A stretch of DNA of 64,000 bases. Source: Vibrio ouci (lineage in GTDB: Bacteria; Pseudomonadota; Gammaproteobacteria; Enterobacterales; Vibrionaceae). The translations under genes were made by a program, and so were the position numbers. This document shows positions 50,651 through 60,968 of this stretch, piece by piece. The stretch spans positions 178,952-242,951 of the forward strand of contig NZ_SATR01000003.1 of the NCBI RefSeq assembly GCF_004551525.1. The letters run 5' to 3'. Positions within the stretch are counted from its first letter, which is position 1. Every line of letters begins with the position of its first letter. The notes under the pieces are model-generated. The model was not told the origin of the DNA. It was given only the letters and a program-made list of their open reading frames with translations, and did no database searches.

Positions 50651-51109
50651 TTAGTTCGCTTTGTCAGAGGAACATGACTGACAAATACCGTGTGATTCAA
50701 TCACGTGATTAATGATGGTAAAGCCATGCTTTTCTGCATTATCTGCCAACAAGGCTACCAAACTATCATCTTGTAGTTCAATAACGTTACTGCATTTATC
50801 GCATATCAATAGATGCGAATAATGTTTATGAGCATTGCAAGAACAGCATTGGATGTAGCTATTGGTCGATTCAACGCGATGGATGAATCCTTGTTCGAGC
50901 AAAAAGTCCAATGCACGATAAACCGTCGGAGGCTTTGCTTGAGGTTCACTCAGCTTCAATTCTTCTAATAGCTCATAAGCACTGGATGCTTTCGGGCTTG
51001 CACAAATCAGCTCAAACACACGTTTTCGTTGAGTCGTGAGCCTTACGCCACGGGCAGTGCATATCTCTTCTATTTGTTTTACTAACTGCAGGTCCAAACT
51101 TATCACCAT
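50651..51109 (-). CDS. zur: Zinc uptake regulator Zur (Fur family)
   Basis: 152 residues of the Fur family. The winged helix lies at about 10-80 (R-L-T-T-Q-R-K-R-V-F-E-L-I, then P-P-T-V-Y-R-A-L). C103/C106 and C143/C146 form the structural zinc site, and H95-K-H97 with cysteines 88, 89 and 91 lies near the regulatory site. With zinc it represses uptake genes such as znuABC, none of which are here. The ATG at 51109 is chosen over a TTG two codons earlier. No clear Zur box is seen upstream. Confidence 0.9.
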   Translation of the reverse strand: MVISLDLQLVKQIEEICTARGVRLTTQRKRVFELICASPKASSAYELLEELKLSEPQAKPPTVYRALDFLLEQGFIHRVESTNSYIQCCSCNAHKHYSHLLICDKCSNVIELQDDSLVALLADNAEKHGFTIINHVIESHGICQSCSSDKAN

Positions 51110-51221
51110 TACCAATGGACATTTTTAATAATATACCATTTATCGAGGTTTATCGTTCCTCATTTGGTAATATCTAATAGCTGTGTCAGTAAGTTACTCA
51201 TTCTGGAAATGAATAGAACTG

Positions 51222-51250
51222 AAGGTAACTTAAGGCGTATAAGTTACCTT
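51222..51250. repeat. 11-bp perfect inverted repeat between zur and the kinase gene
   Basis: AAGGTAACTTA (51222-51232) and TAAGTTACCTT (51240-51250), loop of seven. A third partial copy TAAGTTAC is near 51190. Not a terminator in either direction: no T tract follows it. Possibly an operator. Confidence 0.5.
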
Positions 51251-51295
51251 ATCTACAAAAAAAACGATACCTACTTAGCGTAAAATGCTGATAAC

Positions 51296-54200
51296 TCACT
51301 TTTGGCTTGTGGCTAAGATCTCTAAACCTCTCTCAAAATCAAACTCTTCCAATGCTTGGCTAAGCGAAGAAAGCTCGCCTGCGGACAACCCTATTTGTGC
51401 TCCAGATTCCAACTCGTTAATGATAGTGACGGCCAATGTGTCACTTTGCTCAATGGCATTAAAGAGCTCTTGATAGGTGTCAGGCTCATAGTTGTGCGCT
51501 TTGGTACCCTGAGCTTGCGGTGCGGTTTGCACGGCTAATAGTGTCGCTTCAACTCGAGCGACTAATTGATCAAGCGTGCTAAGAAGCTCCTGTCGAAGAG
51601 TTTCATTGTCGAGGTCTTGCTCTAGCTGCGCACTTAACTGATGGATACGGTCTGCGCCAATATTGCCAGCCACACCTTTTAAAGAATGTATGTTGCGTTT
51701 TCTTGCTGCCAAATCATCAGTGCTCAGCGCACTGTTGACTGCTGAGCTATCGATATAGGTGTCAGCAAAGCGCATCAGTAACTTTTTATATAGGTTGGCA
51801 TTGCCACTGGTTCGAGCAAGCCCCGCTTTGATATCGATGCCCTCTATCGCGGGCAGTGTTTCTTGGGGTTGATTAGCTTGGGCAACTGCAGCCAGAGGTG
51901 TTTTCGGCGTGACCCATTTCGCGAGCGTACTGAACATGGTGCCGACATCAATCGGCTTAGCAATTATATCGTTCATCCCCGCGTTTTGTGCTTTGAGCTT
52001 ATCGCGCTCCATAACGTTAGCCGTCATAGCGATAATTGGTATCATCTGATCGTCGAGAGTCTGCCTGATAAATTGCGTTGCTTCGTAGCCATCCATAATC
52101 GGCATCTGGCAATCCATTAAAATGCCATCAAAGTCATGTCGCTTATAGAAGTCGACAGCCTCTTGACCATTTTCAGCAACCGTCACTTTAATTTGTTGTC
52201 CTTCGAGCAGCTCAACCGCCAGCTCTTGGTTTATCTCATTATCTTCGACCAACAGTAAGTGCGCGCCAGCAAGCTGCTGTACATTAGCTAATTGGTGTTG
52301 CTCTTGTGCTTCACTTCGGCTGATTCTGGTATTAGCCACTCCATAGAGAGCAATAACTGCATCAAACAGATGAGAAGCAGTGACAGGTTTATCAAGAATA
52401 TTCGGCGTGGTTAATCCGCGCTGAATAAATGCATCATTGAGCTCTTCTCGCCCATATGCGGTGAGCATAAGGACTTTAGGCTGGTGGCTATCTGGGTACT
52501 GCTGATAAACCGATTCGATTAAATCAATGCCATCTTTACCGGGCATCTGCCAGTCAGAAATCAGCAAGTCATACGGGCTCTGTTGTTGGTTAGCGGTGTC
52601 TAATGCGAGAAGAGCATCATCGACATTGCTGACACTCTGCGCGTCAAACTGTAGCGAGTGCAAAATGTCTTCGACGATGACTCTAGCACTGGCGTTATCA
52701 TCGACGATAAGCACTTTTAATTTACCCAGCTCAACGGGCATGCTGATGTTATCTTGCTTTAATGCATGGCTGACTTTAGTCGCAATAGAGAAGGAGAAGC
52801 GTGAGCCTTTGCCAAATTCACTTTCGACTCGTATATCGCCGCCCATCAATTGGCTAAGCTCTTTACTGATGGCTAACCCAAGACCAGTGCCACCATACTT
52901 GCGGGTTGTTGAGCTATCGGCTTGCGTAAATTTGCTAAACAGTTTGTCCGTTTGCTCTGGTGTCATACCAATGCCACTGTCTTCGACGCTGAATTCAAGT
53001 ACGGCGTCATCACCATCTCTTTCAGCCACACGCACTGAAATTTTGATCTCACCTTTTTCGGTAAATTTGACCGCGTTGTTGGCAAGATTAATCAGTACTT
53101 GTCCAAGACGCAGTGGATCACCGACTAAGGTTGTTGGTACGTCACGTTCAATATGGATCAGCAATTCCAGCCCGCGTTCAGATGCTCTCAGTCCAACAAG
53201 GTTAGTGATGTTGTCGAGTGCGTTTTCAAGGTGAAAGTCGACGTTTTCAATATCGAGTTTCCCAGCTTCAATCTTAGAGAAATCGAGAATATCGTTAATC
53301 AGACCAAGTAGGGAGTCAGCGGACAATTTTACCTTATGGATATAATTGCGCTGCGCTTTGGTTAAGTCTGTTTTTAGCGCTAGGTAACTCATACCAATAA
53401 TAGCGTTCATCGGGGTACGGATCTCGTGGCTCATATTAGCCAAGAAATCTGACTTAGCGGTATTGGCTGAGTTGGCTTCATCACGGGCAATTGCCAGTTT
53501 CTCTGCAAATCGCTCTAGAGCAGCATGAGACTTATTAGCCAGCAACCCGAGCAGTAATAAGGTAAATAAGAAAATCCCTCCGCCTATCGCTAGGCTGGTG
53601 GTGATATTGCCTGAATCCTCTACTGCAGCCAGTTGGCTTTCAAAGCCTGGCAGAATGCTGTCGATGATCGCTTGATGACTTTGAGCGAGTGCTAATTCAA
53701 GTTGAGACTTTTCGCTGCGCAGAACAGTTAAGTGATTAAATAGGTTGAGGTAGTCTTGCGTTGTTTGGCGCAAAATATCGATTTGCATCTGCTCGTCTTG
53801 AGTGACAACTTGTTCATAGAGCGCCTCAAGTAAGGTAAGCGCAGCTGAAAGGTTGTTTTGCACCTCTTGCTTTAATGCAGTTTGGCGCTGTGACTCTTGG
53901 GCGATAGCGTAATCTTTATCACCTTGTTGAGCATTGTTGATATCGGTATGCAGCAGTAACAGATTTGAACTTATCGATAATTTATCGCTGATGGTCGCTT
54001 GCAGGCCTGAGACCGCTTGTTGGCTAACCTTTAGTTTCTGTTGTAAGTGCGTTCTGAGTTCAGTAGTGACTCTAAGTAACTCATTACTTGAGCGTTCGAT
54101 TTGCGCAGAGATATTGGCTTGCAATGGCTTAGTCAGGTTACTCCAACTGCGTAGCTGTACCAGTGCGGAGCTATAGCGGTTTTTGGAATTCTTTATCAGC

Positions 54201-54895
54201 GCCAGTAGCTTTTGTGATTGCTCATCATCGAGTTGTTGTTCGAGTTGAGAAAGTAGTTTCCCTGCTTTGTTTAGCTCAAACTGCGCTGCATTTAACGTCT
54301 CTTGCTTATCGGTCACCATGTAGGCTTTCTGTTTTGATTGCGAGTTTGCAATCAGGCTTACTAACCAATGGGCTTGAATAGCATTATCGGACTCAAGATC
54401 GACTTTGCTGCGTAGCTGATCGATATCAGTGATGCCAGACTCAATATAATCCTCGTGATCGATTTGCAGTTGCTGAACTAAGCTTTCGGTCTTTTCTCCC
54501 ACTTGTGCTAAGGATTGCCTAGCTTGCAGTGTTTGCTGACTAAGGTCGACATACTGTTCAAACTGCTGCTGGTATTGAGCGATTTTGGTCGGCGTTGAAG
54601 CTGGGGCGCCATTATTAACGGCAATTTCTGCAAACTGCTGTGCGCGGCTGACCTTGTTTGCCATCTTCTCTGCCAACTGAGGCTCAGCAAGGCGAATATA
54701 GCTTTGCTCGATAACCTTAATGCTATCTAGTGTCGAGAGTAACTGAGCATTGTCTGCGTAATGGTCAATGGTCTCAAAGCGATTATTTAAGCTCATCCAT
54801 CCCATCGTTCCCGCACCAAGCAGCAGCAAAGACGCGAGGATAAAACCAATAAGGATGCGTTTTGAATCGAAAGAGTAGTTGGTTACGGAGTCCAT
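51296..54895 (-). CDS. Hybrid sensor histidine kinase with two receiver domains and Hpt
   Basis: 1199 residues. Order: membrane helix 14-35; a helical, probably periplasmic sensor of about 390 residues; membrane helix 432-452; HisKA with H490 in S-H-E-I-R-T-P-M; HATPase near 590-705 (N-N-A-V-K-F, G-G-T-G-L-G-L); receiver 1 with D781; receiver 2 with D928; Hpt with H1070 in H-S-L-K-G. A full phosphorelay in one chain, similar in layout to TorS/ArcB/BarA types; the signal is unknown. It lies 21 bases after the HD-GYP regulator gene, so the two are one operon and probably partners. GAGG precedes the ATG. Confidence 0.92.
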   Translation of the reverse strand: MDSVTNYSFDSKRILIGFILASLLLLGAGTMGWMSLNNRFETIDHYADNAQLLSTLDSIKVIEQSYIRLAEPQLAEKMANKVSRAQQFAEIAVNNGAPASTPTKIAQYQQQFEQYVDLSQQTLQARQSLAQVGEKTESLVQQLQIDHEDYIESGITDIDQLRSKVDLESDNAIQAHWLVSLIANSQSKQKAYMVTDKQETLNAAQFELNKAGKLLSQLEQQLDDEQSQKLLALIKNSKNRYSSALVQLRSWSNLTKPLQANISAQIERSSNELLRVTTELRTHLQQKLKVSQQAVSGLQATISDKLSISSNLLLLHTDINNAQQGDKDYAIAQESQRQTALKQEVQNNLSAALTLLEALYEQVVTQDEQMQIDILRQTTQDYLNLFNHLTVLRSEKSQLELALAQSHQAIIDSILPGFESQLAAVEDSGNITTSLAIGGGIFLFTLLLLGLLANKSHAALERFAEKLAIARDEANSANTAKSDFLANMSHEIRTPMNAIIGMSYLALKTDLTKAQRNYIHKVKLSADSLLGLINDILDFSKIEAGKLDIENVDFHLENALDNITNLVGLRASERGLELLIHIERDVPTTLVGDPLRLGQVLINLANNAVKFTEKGEIKISVRVAERDGDDAVLEFSVEDSGIGMTPEQTDKLFSKFTQADSSTTRKYGGTGLGLAISKELSQLMGGDIRVESEFGKGSRFSFSIATKVSHALKQDNISMPVELGKLKVLIVDDNASARVIVEDILHSLQFDAQSVSNVDDALLALDTANQQQSPYDLLISDWQMPGKDGIDLIESVYQQYPDSHQPKVLMLTAYGREELNDAFIQRGLTTPNILDKPVTASHLFDAVIALYGVANTRISRSEAQEQHQLANVQQLAGAHLLLVEDNEINQELAVELLEGQQIKVTVAENGQEAVDFYKRHDFDGILMDCQMPIMDGYEATQFIRQTLDDQMIPIIAMTANVMERDKLKAQNAGMNDIIAKPIDVGTMFSTLAKWVTPKTPLAAVAQANQPQETLPAIEGIDIKAGLARTSGNANLYKKLLMRFADTYIDSSAVNSALSTDDLAARKRNIHSLKGVAGNIGADRIHQLSAQLEQDLDNETLRQELLSTLDQLVARVEATLLAVQTAPQAQGTKAHNYEPDTYQELFNAIEQSDTLAVTIINELESGAQIGLSAGELSSLSQALEEFDFERGLEILATSQK

Positions 54896-54916
54896 TCTTG
54901 CCTCAAAAAGGGAAAA

Positions 54917-55954
54917 TTAAAATTCGTCTTTAAATGACTCTTTTATTTCTAGTAATTGGTCTAGCTGATCTATAAATATCGGCACTAAGGTCGGGTCAAA
55001 GTGCGACCCCGCTTCTTCTTCGAGTAGCGCAATGGCTTTTTCGGTTGGCCAAGCTTTCTTATATGGACGCTCACTGGTGAGCGCGTCAAAGACATCAGCA
55101 ATCGCGACAATACGGGCACTGAGTGGGATTTCTTCGCCTTTTAGACCATGTGGGTAGCCACTGCCATCCCATTTTTCATGATGGTAAAGAGCAATCTCTT
55201 GCGCCATTTGCAGTAGCAGTGAGTCGCCATTATCGATGATGTCTGCACCGATCTGGACATGAGTTTGCATCACTTCCCACTCATCCTTGTCGAGTTTACC
55301 GGGCTTGCGCAATACCGCATCAGGAATGCCAATTTTGCCAATGTCATGCATCGGAGAGGCTTGGAAGACCAGTTCAATCCAACGTTCACTCACATCAAGC
55401 TGCTGAGCCAAAATTTTTGAGTAGTGGCTCATGCGGATGACATGCATCCCTGTTTCGTTATCTTTGTACTCTGCTGCACGGCCTAAGCGTTGAATGACCT
55501 CAAGGCGGCTACTTTCTAATTGTGCGGTACGTTCACGAACCTGATTAGCAAGGGAAAGATTTTGGTCATATAACGCGATATGAGTCTTAACTCGTGCCTG
55601 CACGATAGGTGGGCTAATCGGTTTGGTGATGTAATCAACCGCCCCCATCTCAAAGCCTTTTTGTTCATCAACCACTTCCGCTTTGGCCGTGACAAAAATG
55701 ATCGGAATATCGGACGTCATTGGATTTGATTTCAGTTGCGAGCAAACCTCATAACCATCCATTTCAGGCATCATAATATCGAGCAGAATAAGATGAGGCT
55801 GCGGTTTGCTATTGGCAATTTGAATCGCTTTGGCACCAGAGGTTGCGGCTTTAATTCGGTAGTTGTCAGATAAAACGCCAGATAGGGTGTGAATGTTGTC
55901 GGGGATGTCATCAACAACCAACACAACGGGCTTATCATTTTGTTCCTTGAGCAT
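54917..55954 (-). CDS. Response regulator with HD-GYP c-di-GMP phosphodiesterase domain
   Basis: 345 residues. An N-terminal receiver (1-125, phosphorylatable D59 in L-L-D-I-M-M-P-E-M-D-G) is joined by a coiled coil (about 130-155) to an HD-GYP domain (155-340). The H203-D204 pair with D-I-G-K-I-G-I-P-D, histidines H171, H232, H258 and H259, and G266-Y267-P268 are all present, so it looks active. It would lower cyclic di-GMP when phosphorylated, probably by the downstream hybrid kinase. AAGGAAC precedes the ATG. Confidence 0.93.
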   Translation of the reverse strand: MLKEQNDKPVVLVVDDIPDNIHTLSGVLSDNYRIKAATSGAKAIQIANSKPQPHLILLDIMMPEMDGYEVCSQLKSNPMTSDIPIIFVTAKAEVVDEQKGFEMGAVDYITKPISPPIVQARVKTHIALYDQNLSLANQVRERTAQLESSRLEVIQRLGRAAEYKDNETGMHVIRMSHYSKILAQQLDVSERWIELVFQASPMHDIGKIGIPDAVLRKPGKLDKDEWEVMQTHVQIGADIIDNGDSLLLQMAQEIALYHHEKWDGSGYPHGLKGEEIPLSARIVAIADVFDALTSERPYKKAWPTEKAIALLEEEAGSHFDPTLVPIFIDQLDQLLEIKESFKDEF

Positions 55955-56107
55955 TGCGGTAGTTCCTTTACTGCATCACTAACTTCGTGTCCTCTTAGGA
56001 TAGTTATTTTTTATAAAATGAGCACTTAATAATTCCGTTAGTTATCAATAAGTCATGTAGAACGTGAAACGCGTAGAAGAATCGTTATAAGTCTTTACCA
56101 GCACTAA

Positions 56108-56260
56108 GTTCAGGTCTGGAAGCTTTGGGTTACCAGTAGGCCAAATAGTACTAAAGCAAACCGCCTACATATGTTTGTGGTTTTATTTCTTTTAAAATCA
56201 TGGCTTTACTTGTTGTTGTTCAGTTTTGGTAGCTTTTGGGTTACTGGTGGTTAAAAGCTA
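56108..56260. repeat. Diverged direct repeat in the dusA upstream gap
   Basis: The 484-base gap 55955-56438 contains two copies of an imperfect repeat starting GTTCAG, 110 bases apart: 56108-56150 and 56218-56260. They share TGG-AGCTTT and GGGTTAC and agree at about 26 of 33 aligned positions, with one inserted T. Copy two can fold through AGCTTTT / AAAAGCT. No gene is seen in the gap. Confidence 0.55.
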
Positions 56261-56359
56261 TGGCTGCTGTTTTTATCGTAGAATCATAAGGTTAATAGAG
56301 ACGATCTAGAGGGTTATGAACGGGCAATTGTTCGATTGAATAGGCTTAGCGTCTTTTTC

Positions 56360-56388
56360 CTGAATGTTTTCTTATCTGTGTGTATAAT
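56360..56388 (+). promoter_or_regulatory. Candidate dusA promoter
   Basis: A perfect TATAAT (56383-56388) with CTGAAT 17 bases upstream (56360-56365). Transcription would start near 56395. Confidence 0.55.
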
Positions 56389-56438
56389 CGCGGATTCTGT
56401 TTTGACCACGATGCTCACTGTACAGCGAGACTCACCTT

Positions 56439-57440
56439 ATGAAACCTGATAATACTAGTAAATTCGCGGCTAACCGCTTTTCAATCGCCCCTATGTTGGA
56501 CTGGACGGATCGTCATTGCCGTTACTTCCACCGTTTGCTGACTAACGAAACTCTGCTTTATACAGAGATGGTCACTACAGGTGCGATCATTCATGGTAAA
56601 GGTGACTTCCTAGCGTACAACCAAGAAGAGCATCCAGTAGCGCTACAGCTAGGTGGTTCAAACCCTCAGGATTTGGCGACTTGTGCCAAGCTGGCGGCAG
56701 AACGTGGCTACGATGAGATTAACCTTAATGTAGGTTGCCCGTCTGACCGAGTACAGAACGGACGCTTCGGTGCATGCCTAATGGGCGAGCCTCAGCTGGT
56801 GGCAGATTGCGTTGCAGCAATGCGTGATGTGGTTGATGTTCCAGTAACAGTCAAGACCCGTATTGGTATTGATGATCAGGATTCGTATGAGTTTCTGACC
56901 GACTTTGTGTCTATCGTTTCTGAGAAAGGTGGCTGTGAGCAGTTCACTATCCATGCTCGTAAAGCTTGGCTGTCAGGTCTTAGCCCGAAAGAAAACCGTG
57001 AAATCCCACCACTAGACTACCCTCGTGCCTATCAGCTAAAGAAAGATTTCTCTCACTTAGTGATTGCTGTAAATGGTGGTGTGAAAACGTTACAAGAGAC
57101 TAAAGAGCACTTACAGCACCTTGATGGTGTAATGGTTGGTCGTGAAGCGTATCAGAACCCATATATTCTTGCTGAAGTCGATCAGCAAATCTTTGGTTTA
57201 GATAAGCCAATTAAAAAGCGCACTCAAGTGGTTGAAGATATGTATCCATACATTGAGCAGCAACTGTCGAATGGTGCTTACTTAGGTCATATCACTCGTC
57301 ATATGCTTGGCTTGTTCCAAAACATGCCGGGTGCACGTCAATGGCGTCGTTACATTAGTGAAAATGCTCATAAACCTGGTTCGGGTATCGAGGTCGTTGA
57401 AGCTGCGTTGGCTAAAATACCAAAAGAGTTAGATGTGTAA
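56439..57440 (+). CDS. dusA: tRNA-dihydrouridine(20/20a) synthase DusA
   Basis: 333 residues of the DUS flavoenzyme family, reducing U20 and U20a in tRNA D-loops with NADPH. A TIM barrel with I-A-P-M-L-D-W-T-D near residue 17, the catalytic cysteine C100 in N-L-N-V-G-C-P-S, and K-T-R-I-G-I-D near 142. A helical tRNA-binding domain forms the C terminus. Length equals that of E. coli DusA. pspG follows, as in E. coli. The Shine-Dalgarno is weak. Confidence 0.96.
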   Translation: MKPDNTSKFAANRFSIAPMLDWTDRHCRYFHRLLTNETLLYTEMVTTGAIIHGKGDFLAYNQEEHPVALQLGGSNPQDLATCAKLAAERGYDEINLNVGCPSDRVQNGRFGACLMGEPQLVADCVAAMRDVVDVPVTVKTRIGIDDQDSYEFLTDFVSIVSEKGGCEQFTIHARKAWLSGLSPKENREIPPLDYPRAYQLKKDFSHLVIAVNGGVKTLQETKEHLQHLDGVMVGREAYQNPYILAEVDQQIFGLDKPIKKRTQVVEDMYPYIEQQLSNGAYLGHITRHMLGLFQNMPGARQWRRYISENAHKPGSGIEVVEAALAKIPKELDV

Positions 57441-57483
57441 AAAATACCACTAAGCTTGGTTAAATTTACCAACTTAAATGATT

Positions 57484-57515
57484 AAAAAGAGCGCCATTTA
57501 TTGGTGCTCTTTTTT
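57484..57515 (+). terminator. Terminator of dusA
   Basis: AAAAAGAGCGCCA (57484-57496) and TGGTGCTCTTTTT (57502-57514) with loop TTTAT; one G.T pair, T run at the end. Confidence 0.9.
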
Positions 57516-57601
57516 ATTGCTTATAATTCAGGTGTTTAGGTTTGTTGTTGGAGTTGGCATACATCCTGAAAGTAGATTGAGTGAGAACTAAGGAGAATCA
57601 T

Positions 57602-57811
57602 ATGTTTGAACTGATCTTTATTTTGGTATTTGTGGCGACACTTTTGGTTACTGGCGTAACTATGGTAACGGTATTTGCAGGTGTGGCTTTTTCATTGGTT
57701 GTTATGTTGCTGCTCGGGATGATTGGCGCTGTGATTAAACTGATCCCGTGGCTTATTGTTATTGCTCTGGGTATCTGGTTTTTCAAAAACCATGTCGCTC
57801 AACCGAGATAA
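57602..57811 (+). CDS. pspG: Phage shock protein G
   Basis: A 69-residue inner-membrane protein with two hydrophobic segments (about 1-22 and 27-60) of the PspG family: M-x-E-L-x-F in front and I-K-L-I-P-W-L near residue 48. In E. coli it is an effector of the PspF/sigma-54 envelope-stress regulon and lies next to dusA as here. The ATG at 57602 follows AAGGAG. Upstream, TTGGCAT at 57554 resembles a sigma-54 -24 box, but the -12 GC is replaced by GA. Confidence 0.85.
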   Translation: MFELIFILVFVATLLVTGVTMVTVFAGVAFSLVVMLLLGMIGAVIKLIPWLIVIALGIWFFKNHVAQPR

Positions 57812-57944
57812 TTGCATCTGGTAAGATAAATTTTGCTGGCTAGACGATTGAATATGATAGAATTTGAGCAATGTCATATTTATCTAGCCTTCAACAGCTT
57901 GTCTGGTCACGCTGCTTGACGCAAATATTTGGAGAGTTCACCTC

Positions 57945-58607
57945 ATGGGTTTGAAAACCGTCGCTGCATTAGCTGCTGTTATTTCTACATCAGCCTTCGC
58001 TGAATCATCACTAACAACTAAGTTAGGCGCAGAGATGTGGTGGCCGAGCACTGAAGTCAACGAAGCGAAACGTGATAGCACTACTACGCCGACTGTATAT
58101 GCGGCGATTGAACATGATGTTAAGTATGTTCCAGATGCACGTATCCGTTATGGCTCGGTTGATGCTGATTACATGGCATTTGATAAGCTAGATGTGACGC
58201 TTTACTACCGAATCCTAGAGCATGATCTGATGCACTTTGATGCAGGTATTACGGTTAGTGATTTAGGCAATACCAAATATGTTGAAGCCGTGACAGGTGA
58301 GCAGCGTACTTTTGATGAAACGATTTGGGCTTGGTATGGCTATGCAGAGTTGACGGTACCGAATACCAATTTCGATATTATCGGTGAAATGAATTTTGGT
58401 AATAACAGTGGCATCAAGAGCACTGACTTAATGGCGGGTATGCAATACCGTCTACCATTAGGTTCTAATACGTTAGCGATTCGTGGTGGCTACCGCGTGA
58501 TCGACTTAGAGTCTAAAGATATCTTCACAGCAGATGAAGCCTCAGATCTAGGCAAGCCATTTATTTTTGCTAATGGTTTCTTCCTTGGGGCTGAATTCGC
58601 ATTTTAA
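57945..58607 (+). CDS. TIGR04219 family outer-membrane beta-barrel protein
   Basis: 220 residues with a signal peptide ending A-F-A near residue 19. The rest shows alternating aromatic/polar strands typical of a small barrel and ends in phenylalanine (G-A-E-F-A-F), the BAM recognition signal. The opening T-T-K-L-G-A-E-M-W-W-P and the G-G-Y-R-V-I-D strand fit TIGR04219. Its function is unknown. GGAGAG precedes the ATG. It stands alone with its own terminator. Confidence 0.82.
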   Translation: MGLKTVAALAAVISTSAFAESSLTTKLGAEMWWPSTEVNEAKRDSTTTPTVYAAIEHDVKYVPDARIRYGSVDADYMAFDKLDVTLYYRILEHDLMHFDAGITVSDLGNTKYVEAVTGEQRTFDETIWAWYGYAELTVPNTNFDIIGEMNFGNNSGIKSTDLMAGMQYRLPLGSNTLAIRGGYRVIDLESKDIFTADEASDLGKPFIFANGFFLGAEFAF

Positions 58608-58626
58608 TTGCGAGACTGAATTGCTT

Positions 58627-58657
58627 AAAACGCCGCTTTCTAAAGCGGCGTTTTTTT
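58627..58657 (+). terminator. Terminator of the TIGR04219 gene
   Basis: ACGCCGCTTT / AAGCGGCGT stem with a short loop, A4 before and T7 after. Confidence 0.9.
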
Positions 58658-58757
58658 ATATCCATTCATTATATCTGCTCATTTCATTTAGCATTTTTTT
58701 TCTGATTGACCATGCTTAGTAGGGAATAGTGTATTTAGCCTCAGAGAAAGGAATCTC

Positions 58758-58988
58758 ATGACGATTACTGAACTTCGAAATCTTTATCGAGAGCAGCAAC
58801 TCATTGAAGCCATTATTGAACCTTCCGCACAAGAGGGGAGTTGGATTGTGGAATTTCGTCATGCCCGAGGTGGGTTTGTGCTCCTGACAGACTCTCACGG
58901 GGAAGAGTGCCACTATGTTGATCTCGACCTCGCTTCAAAATCAGCAATGGCGGTAGGGTTTAAGCAGGTTCGTGTCGAAGCGAAATAG
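58758..58988 (+). CDS. Short conserved protein of unknown function
   Basis: 76 residues, soluble, no signal peptide. M-T-I-T-E-L-R-N-L-Y-R opens it, followed by mixed strand/helix with G-G-F-V-L-L-T-D and an acidic Y-V-D-L-D segment. I cannot name a domain. A good AAAGGA lies seven bases upstream, and codon use is like its neighbours, so it is a real gene. It lies between the TIGR04219 barrel and cysJ, with 126 bases to the latter. Confidence 0.72.
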   Translation: MTITELRNLYREQQLIEAIIEPSAQEGSWIVEFRHARGGFVLLTDSHGEECHYVDLDLASKSAMAVGFKQVRVEAK

Positions 58989-59114
58989 CCGCTGCTGACT
59001 AAACTTTCTCCGTTCTTTAATTCAAAAAGTTATAAAACATTCACTTCTATTCTTTCTTGTTATTAAAGAGAGTGGTTAATCTATCATCACGCAATGAATA
59101 GGGATGTCGAGACC

Positions 59115-60968
59115 ATGTCTTTAAACAAGAATGTGTCCTCTCAAGGAAACACACCACAAGAACTACCGTCAATCGCAGCGCCGTTGAATGATCAGCAGCT
59201 TAGCTCGTTACAGCAGACCGTCACTGATCTATCTTCTCAGCAGCTTGCATGGGTAAGTGGTTATTTTTGGGGGTTAGCACAAGCTCAACCAGCGGCAGCA
59301 TCTGCGCCGATCAATCAGGCTGCGGCAGCTGTGGCAGCGAAGCCAGCAGGTAAACTATCAATTATCTACGCTTCTCAAACGGGCAACGCGAAAGGTGTCG
59401 CTGAAGCGTTAGAGCAAGAAGCGAAGGCTCAAGGCATTGTCGTTGAGTTATTTGACGCCAGTGATTATAAAGGTAAGAACCTAGCCAAAGAAACGCATGT
59501 GATTTTTGTTGCTTCAACGAATGGTGAAGGTGAAGCACCAGACAACGCAATTGAGCTACATGAGTTCTTGCAGTCAAAGAAAGCACCTAAATTGCCAAAT
59601 CTACAGTACGCCGTGATTGGCTTAGGGGATTCAAGTTATGAATTCTTCTGCCAGACGGGTAAAGACTTTGATGCCTTTTTATCTAAGTTAGGCGCAACAC
59701 CATTTATTGATCGTATTGATTGTGATGTCGACTACGAGGCGCCAGCTTCTGAGTGGCGTGCAAAAGCGCTAGATAAAGTAAAAGAGGCTCTCTCTTCAGG
59801 CGCTGAAGCTGAAGTGGTTCAACTACCTGTAGGTCAAGCGGCGCCTGGCCACTCTCCTTACAATAAGCAGAACCCATACACGGCCACTTTGCTGACTAGC
59901 CAAAAAATCACTGGTCGTGATTCAGGCAAAGATGTTCGCCACGTTGAAATTGACTTAGATGAGTCAGGGTTAACCTATCAACCAGGTGACGCTTTGGGCG
60001 TTTGGTTTGAGAACAGCTCTGAATTGGCCAATGCCATCCTTAATAAAGTCGGCCTTTCTGGTGTAGAGAGTGTTGAAGTTGATGGTGAGAGTCTCTCAAT
60101 TCACAGTGCACTTGTCAGTAAATATGAAATCACGGCCGCTAACCCGCAGCTTGTGACTAAGTTTGCTGAGTTATCGGCGAGCAAAAAGCTTGAGAAGCTG
60201 GTGGAAGACAAAGATAAGCTTCGCGAATACGCCGGTAACACTCAAGTTGTTGATGTGCTAGCTGAGAAGAAAACCAAACTTTCTGCTGAACAATTAGTTG
60301 GTCTACTTCGTCGTTTAACGCCGCGTTTATATTCGATTGCATCAAGCCAAACTGAAGTCGATGAAGAAGTTCATCTAACAGTTGGCTTGGTTGAATATGA
60401 TAAAGGTGATGAAAAACGCTTTGGTGGTGCGTCGAGTTTCCTATCTCAACGTCTAGAAGAGGGCGGTGAAGTGAAAGTGTTTGTTGAAAACAACAATAAC
60501 TTCAAACTGCCACAAGATGACAATACGCCATTAATCATGATTGGTCCGGGAACCGGTATTGCTCCTTTCCGTAGCTTTATTCAAGAACGTGACAATCGTG
60601 ATGCTGAAGGTAAGAACTGGTTATTCTTTGGTGACCGCACCTTCACTCAAGATTTCCTATATCAAGTGGAATGGCAAAAGTACCTGAAGTCTGGTGTGCT
60701 TAACCGTTTAGATGTCGCGTTTAGTCGTGACCAATCTGAAAAAGTCTATGTACAACATCGCATCTTAGAAAATGCAGAGCAAGTGTGGCAGTGGGTCCAA
60801 GAAGGTGCATACATCTATGTATGTGGTGATGCGACTCGTATGGCGAAAGATGTCCATGAAGCACTAGTTATTGTCGCGGAACAACAAGGCAAGATGTCGC
60901 GTGATGATGCTGAAGAATTTATTAATGAGTTGCGTAAAGCGAAACGTTACCAAAGGGATGTGTACTAA
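59115..60968 (+). CDS. cysJ: Sulfite reductase flavoprotein, alpha subunit
   Basis: 617 residues (E. coli 599). A flavodoxin domain (about 80-225, [10 protein letters not shown] binding FMN) is followed by an FAD/NADPH ferredoxin-reductase module (about 250-617, R-L-Y-S-I-A-S-S near 412, [10 protein letters not shown]). The C terminus K-R-Y-Q-R-D-V-Y is diagnostic. It passes NADPH electrons to CysI. The ATG at 59115 has a modest GAG upstream; the ATG at 59094 has none. The stop shares one base with cysI (TAATG). Confidence 0.96.
   Translation: MSLNKNVSSQGNTPQELPSIAAPLNDQQLSSLQQTVTDLSSQQLAWVSGYFWGLAQAQPAAASAPINQAAAAVAAKPAGKLSIIYASQTGNAKGVAEALEQEAKAQGIVVELFDASDYKGKNLAKETHVIFVASTNGEGEAPDNAIELHEFLQSKKAPKLPNLQYAVIGLGDSSYEFFCQTGKDFDAFLSKLGATPFIDRIDCDVDYEAPASEWRAKALDKVKEALSSGAEAEVVQLPVGQAAPGHSPYNKQNPYTATLLTSQKITGRDSGKDVRHVEIDLDESGLTYQPGDALGVWFENSSELANAILNKVGLSGVESVEVDGESLSIHSALVSKYEITAANPQLVTKFAELSASKKLEKLVEDKDKLREYAGNTQVVDVLAEKKTKLSAEQLVGLLRRLTPRLYSIASSQTEVDEEVHLTVGLVEYDKGDEKRFGGASSFLSQRLEEGGEVKVFVENNNNFKLPQDDNTPLIMIGPGTGIAPFRSFIQERDNRDAEGKNWLFFGDRTFTQDFLYQVEWQKYLKSGVLNRLDVAFSRDQSEKVYVQHRILENAEQVWQWVQEGAYIYVCGDATRMAKDVHEALVIVAEQQGKMSRDDAEEFINELRKAKRYQRDVY

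Noticed and set aside
51222..51265. A terminator for the hybrid kinase gene
   Set aside because: On the minus strand the T8 run comes before the hairpin, not after it.
52527..53234. A 235-codon open frame on the plus strand
   Set aside because: It lies wholly antisense to the hybrid kinase gene, has no ribosome binding site and reads as low-complexity Ser/Leu-rich protein.
57554..57569. A sigma-54 promoter for pspG
   Set aside because: TTGGCAT fits the -24 box but GA stands where the -12 GC must be; too weak to call, though pspG is sigma-54 dependent in E. coli.
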